Notes under the pieces: generated by a model
What the model was told of the DNA's origin: nothing
The model's input: only the letters and a program-made list of their open reading frames with translations
The model's database searches: none
Translations under genes and position numbers: made by a program
Source of the DNA: a bacterium
GTDB taxonomy: Bacteria; BMS3Abin14
Assembly: GCA_020352595.1 (NCBI GenBank)
Contig: CP070682.1
Location: forward strand, 1,798,083 to 1,806,562
Length of the DNA: 8,480 nucleotides
Direction of reading: 5' to 3'
Part shown: positions 6,137 to 8,480 of the stretch, piece by piece
How the letters are laid out: each line of letters begins with the position of its first letter
How positions within the stretch are numbered: position 1 is the stretch's first letter

Positions 6137-6295
6137 GTAACAGGGAACAGGTGGAAAGGAGGAGGGGGGAAGGGTAAAGACGCCGTTTAAAATGCCGTCG
6201 GCCCCCGGGGCCCCTTTGCCGGAGCGGCTTTTCACGCCCCGGGATGAAATGGTATCTTTGTCCTGCCCGCTTCTCACGCGGCAGGGAGACCCCGC

Positions 6296-7711
6296 ATGCT
6301 TTACAGGTTCCTGCGCTTTCTGACACGCATTTCGGTGCGCGTCTTCTTCCGGCGCATCGAGGTGGAAGGGGTGGAGAACGTTCCTTCTTCGGGCCCCGTC
6401 CTCCTGGTGCCCAACCACCCCAACGCCGTGGTGGACGCCCTGGTGGTGCTCATCAGCCTGAAAAGACCCGTCACGCTCACGGCCAAGAGCACCCTGGCCC
6501 ACATCCCCGTCATAGGCCCCATCATCAAGGCCAACAGGGTCATCCTGTTCCACAGGAGGAAGGACGCCGCCATGGGGGCGGACCCCTCGAAGAACCCTGA
6601 GGCCATCGCCCAGTGCAGGCAGAGGCTGGAGAGGGGGGAGGCTATCCTCATCTTTCCCGAGGGCCAGAGCCACTCGGACCCGAAGTTGAGGCCCCTTCGC
6701 ACGGGGGCCGCCCGCATCGCACTGGAGACGGTACGCTCCGGTCAGGCGCCGGGGCTTCTCATCGTCCCGGTGGGTTTGCACTTCCCTGAAAAGGACCGGT
6801 TCCGCTCGGACGTCTGGGTCCGTTTCGGAAAACCCCTGGACCCCCACAGGTGGCAGGCCGACAACCCGGAGTCAGGCCCGAAGGAACTCACCGCCCAGAT
6901 GGAAAAACGCATCAGGGATCTGACCCTGAACTTCGAGCGCCGCCCGGACTCGGTGCTCCTCATGTGGGCCGCCGAGATCCTGGAGCCGGGCGCCAGGCCC
7001 CCTGGCCGCCTGGGGGTGGACAGGAGCACGGTGTCCAGGCGGCTCAGGCTGGTGCGCCTCCTCAACGAGGGTTACAGGCAGCTCAAGGACGACCAGGCCG
7101 AGACCATAGGCCGGCTCCGCAGGCGCGTGCGGGCCTACCGGCTTGAACTGCGCCGTCTGGGCATCAAGCCCTCGGAGGTTTACATCCAGATGCCGGTATG
7201 GCGGGTGGCGCGCTTCGTCGCCAGGGAACTGGTCATCGTCGCCGTGGGTTTGCCCATCGCCGCCTGGGGGGTGCTGAACCACTTCGTCCCGGCGGCCATC
7301 ATCAGGATCATCGCCGTCAACTACTCCGCGGAGAGGGACAAGTGGGCCTCCAACGTCGTGTTCCCCACCATGGTCCTCATCCCCCTCTTCTACACCCTCC
7401 AGATCACTGCAGCCCTGTTCTGGCTGCCCCTCTCCTGGGCTGTCCTCTATGCTGTCTCCCTTCCGCTGAGCGGGCTCTTCGCCATCCTGTACAGGGATCG
7501 GGTGGGAAACATCTGGCAGCGCAGCCGCACCTTCTTTCTTTTCCTCAGGGATCCGGGCCTGAGGGAGCGCCTGGGCCATGAGGGGCGGTCCATCATCGGG
7601 GAGCTGACGGAGCTCGGGCAAAGGATGGACCAGGGGAAGGCGGGGCCTGCGGGCAGCCCGGGGGATGCGAACCGGGGCCAGGATAGTATAATTGACAGTC
7701 AAGGGGTGTGA
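6296..7711 (+). CDS. PlsC-family acyltransferase with long membrane-associated C-terminal region
   Basis: The 471-residue protein starts with a glycerophosphate acyltransferase domain (about 1-215). It contains NHPNAVVDAL (40-49), FPEGQSHSD (120-128), RTGAARIALE (135-144) and the strand IVPVGL (156-161). The catalytic pair is His41 and Asp47 with five residues between, as seen in the GPAT/DHAPAT-like NHPN...D subgroup, rather than the usual four. It would transfer an acyl chain to glycerol-3-phosphate or a lysophospholipid at the inner membrane. Residues 216-300 are a charged, helical region with possible coiled coil (257-288). Hydrophobic helices lie near 309-340 and 355-398, and the tail is polar. 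The domain alone is about 200 residues, so the C-terminal half is a large extension. The ATG at 6296 has AGGGAG 7 bases upstream. The exact acyl acceptor is not deducible. Confidence 0.9.
   Translation: MLYRFLRFLTRISVRVFFRRIEVEGVENVPSSGPVLLVPNHPNAVVDALVVLISLKRPVTLTAKSTLAHIPVIGPIIKANRVILFHRRKDAAMGADPSKNPEAIAQCRQRLERGEAILIFPEGQSHSDPKLRPLRTGAARIALETVRSGQAPGLLIVPVGLHFPEKDRFRSDVWVRFGKPLDPHRWQADNPESGPKELTAQMEKRIRDLTLNFERRPDSVLLMWAAEILEPGARPPGRLGVDRSTVSRRLRLVRLLNEGYRQLKDDQAETIGRLRRRVRAYRLELRRLGIKPSEVYIQMPVWRVARFVARELVIVAVGLPIAAWGVLNHFVPAAIIRIIAVNYSAERDKWASNVVFPTMVLIPLFYTLQITAALFWLPLSWAVLYAVSLPLSGLFAILYRDRVGNIWQRSRTFFLFLRDPGLRERLGHEGRSIIGELTELGQRMDQGKAGPAGSPGDANRGQDSIIDSQGV
7687..7702 (+). promoter_or_regulatory. 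TATAAT hexamer with adjoining TTGACAGTCAA palindrome
   Basis: A perfect TATAAT (7687-7692) sits in the last codons of the acyltransferase gene, 51 bases before the next start. It is fused to the 11-bp palindrome TTGAC-A-GTCAA (7692-7702), which would overlap the initial transcribed bases near 7699. No good -35 box is found at 16 to 18 bases upstream, so an activator would be needed. The palindrome may be an operator for the beta-helix gene. Confidence 0.35.
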
Positions 7712-7743
7712 TCCTTCTCACGACACGGGAAAGGGGGGCTCCC

Positions 7744-8480
7744 ATGTGCCGTTTACCGCAGACCGGCATTCACGGGACCAGGGCTTTTTCCACAGTATTG
7801 CTGGTGTTTCCGGTCCTCATCTTCACCGTTCTGCTTACCATCGGTCCCGGTCACGCGGCGTCCGGCAGCGATGACGTCATAACGGTCTCGCTGCCTGTCG
7901 GGGACGACCTGTACTTCGCTGGCGGAAGGGTCGTGGTGTCAAAAACGGTGAAAGGCGACCTCCTGGCCGCCGGCGGCACCGTCATCATCAACGGGCCGGT
8001 GGGCGGGGACCTTATCATCGCCGGTGGTTCCCTCTTCGTCAACGCCCCCGTGAAGGACGACCTGCGGGCCGTCGGTGGCGATCTGGTGCTGTCATCCCCG
8101 GTGAGCGGTGATCTCCTGGTCCTTGGCGGCTACGTTACGGTTCCCGCCGGCGTCGTCGTTGAGGGGGACGCGGTCATCGCCGCCGGCAGCCTGTACCTGG
8201 GGGGCACGGGGGCCGGCGACCTCCTGGTCCAGGCCGGCGATCTCGAACTCGACGGAACGGTGCAGGGCAACGCGAGACTCTACGCCACTGACAGGATCAG
8301 CCTCAGGGGGCGCGTGGAAGGCGAAACGGTGTTCTCCGCCACCAGGGCGGAGCTGGGACCCCGGCGGGGCGCGGGCTGGGTGGGCTCGGGCCCCATCCCC
8401 TGCGCGGTTTCTTCGGGGCTGGGATCCCTGGGCGCGGCCTCGGAGGCCGGGCCCAGGGGCTGCGGCCCCTGCTTGTCGAG
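7744..8480 (+). CDS. exported bactofilin-like beta-helix repeat protein (partial)
   Basis: The frame is open for 245 codons and runs off the window. Residues 1-38 look like a signal sequence with a long hydrophobic core (17-33) and a likely cleavage after GHA. From about 53 to 206 there are about nine repeats of 17-19 residues with the pattern GDLxxAGGxVxxxGPV (for example KGDLLAAGGTVIINGPV at 70-86 and GGDLIIAGGSLFVNAPV at 87-103). This spacing is that of a parallel beta-helix like bactofilins, but here the protein is exported, probably to the periplasm or outer surface. Full-length relatives often end with membrane helices, which I cannot see here. After about residue 206 the pattern is lost and Cys, Gly and Pro become frequent. 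It may be a natural linker or a frameshift near 8355. The ATG at 7744 has AGGGGGG 5 bases upstream. It begins 32 bp after the acyltransferase stop, so the two are likely cotranscribed. Confidence 0.8.
   Translation, partial: MCRLPQTGIHGTRAFSTVLLVFPVLIFTVLLTIGPGHAASGSDDVITVSLPVGDDLYFAGGRVVVSKTVKGDLLAAGGTVIINGPVGGDLIIAGGSLFVNAPVKDDLRAVGGDLVLSSPVSGDLLVLGGYVTVPAGVVVEGDAVIAAGSLYLGGTGAGDLLVQAGDLELDGTVQGNARLYATDRISLRGRVEGETVFSATRAELGPRRGAGWVGSGPIPCAVSSGLGSLGAASEAGPRGCGPCLS

Noticed and set aside
6218..6232. GCCG-gag-CGGC followed by TTTT on the plus strand, like a small terminator
   Set aside because: The stem is only 4 bp and no plus-strand gene ends upstream of it; the neighbouring gene there is on the minus strand.
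6229..6260. TTTTCA and TATCTT with 18-base spacing upstream of the acyltransferase gene
   Set aside because: Each box matches only 4 of 6 consensus positions, which is common by chance.
6083..7702. Long minus-strand frames opposite the acyltransferase gene (6083-6847 and 6872-7702)
   Set aside because: No recognisable domain and an amino-acid make-up typical of antisense of a GC-rich gene; the plus-strand frame has clear PlsC motifs.

Overview
The window comes from a GC-rich, Gram-negative-type bacterium with strong AGGAGG-like ribosome binding sites and tightly packed genes. The protein set (zinc-ribbon/DUF2628 protein, COQ7-like ferritin-fold protein, DUF488, PlsC-type acyltransferase, exported beta-helix protein) suggests a deltaproteobacterial (Desulfobacterota-like) or similar environmental lineage. 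That placement is a guess from gene style, because the window has no rRNA, tRNA or marker gene. I see no mobile element, CRISPR array or RNA gene.

Positions 1-3491, minus strand, hold a likely operon read right to left: a DUF2177 membrane protein, a possible 20-codon ORF, a DUF1295 (steroid 5-alpha-reductase-like) membrane protein, a COG2907-type FAD-dependent oxidoreductase, and a DUF1365 protein. The DUF1365 reading frame continues without a stop into what looks like the N-terminus of a cyclopropane-fatty-acid-synthase-type methyltransferase and leaves the window. Up to three successive junctions use a GTGA stop/start overlap. This set is familiar from proteobacterial clusters that modify membrane fatty acids, often tied to singlet-oxygen or light stress. 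The exact product is not known from the sequence, and the DUF1365-methyltransferase fusion is its most unusual part.

Positions 3492-5156 hold a 258-bp gap with a pair of direct repeats, a minus-strand gene for a triple zinc-ribbon membrane protein with a DUF2628-like C-terminus, and a 420-bp divergent intergenic region. That region contains a good sigma70-like promoter for the zinc-ribbon gene, with an inverted repeat lying exactly in its spacer.

Positions 5157-6089 hold two convergent single genes: a small COQ7-like ferritin-fold protein (plus strand) and a DUF488 protein (minus strand).

Positions 6296-8480, plus strand, hold a PlsC-family acyltransferase with a long membrane-associated C-terminal extension. 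It is followed 32 bp later by an exported protein of about nine bactofilin-like 17-residue beta-helix repeats, cut by the window edge. A TATAAT hexamer and a TTGACAGTCAA palindrome at the end of the acyltransferase gene may give the second gene its own control.

Taken together, the window is rich in membrane-lipid and envelope functions: acyl-chain modification on the left, and acyl transfer plus an exported beta-helix on the right. Nothing here proves a wholly new system.
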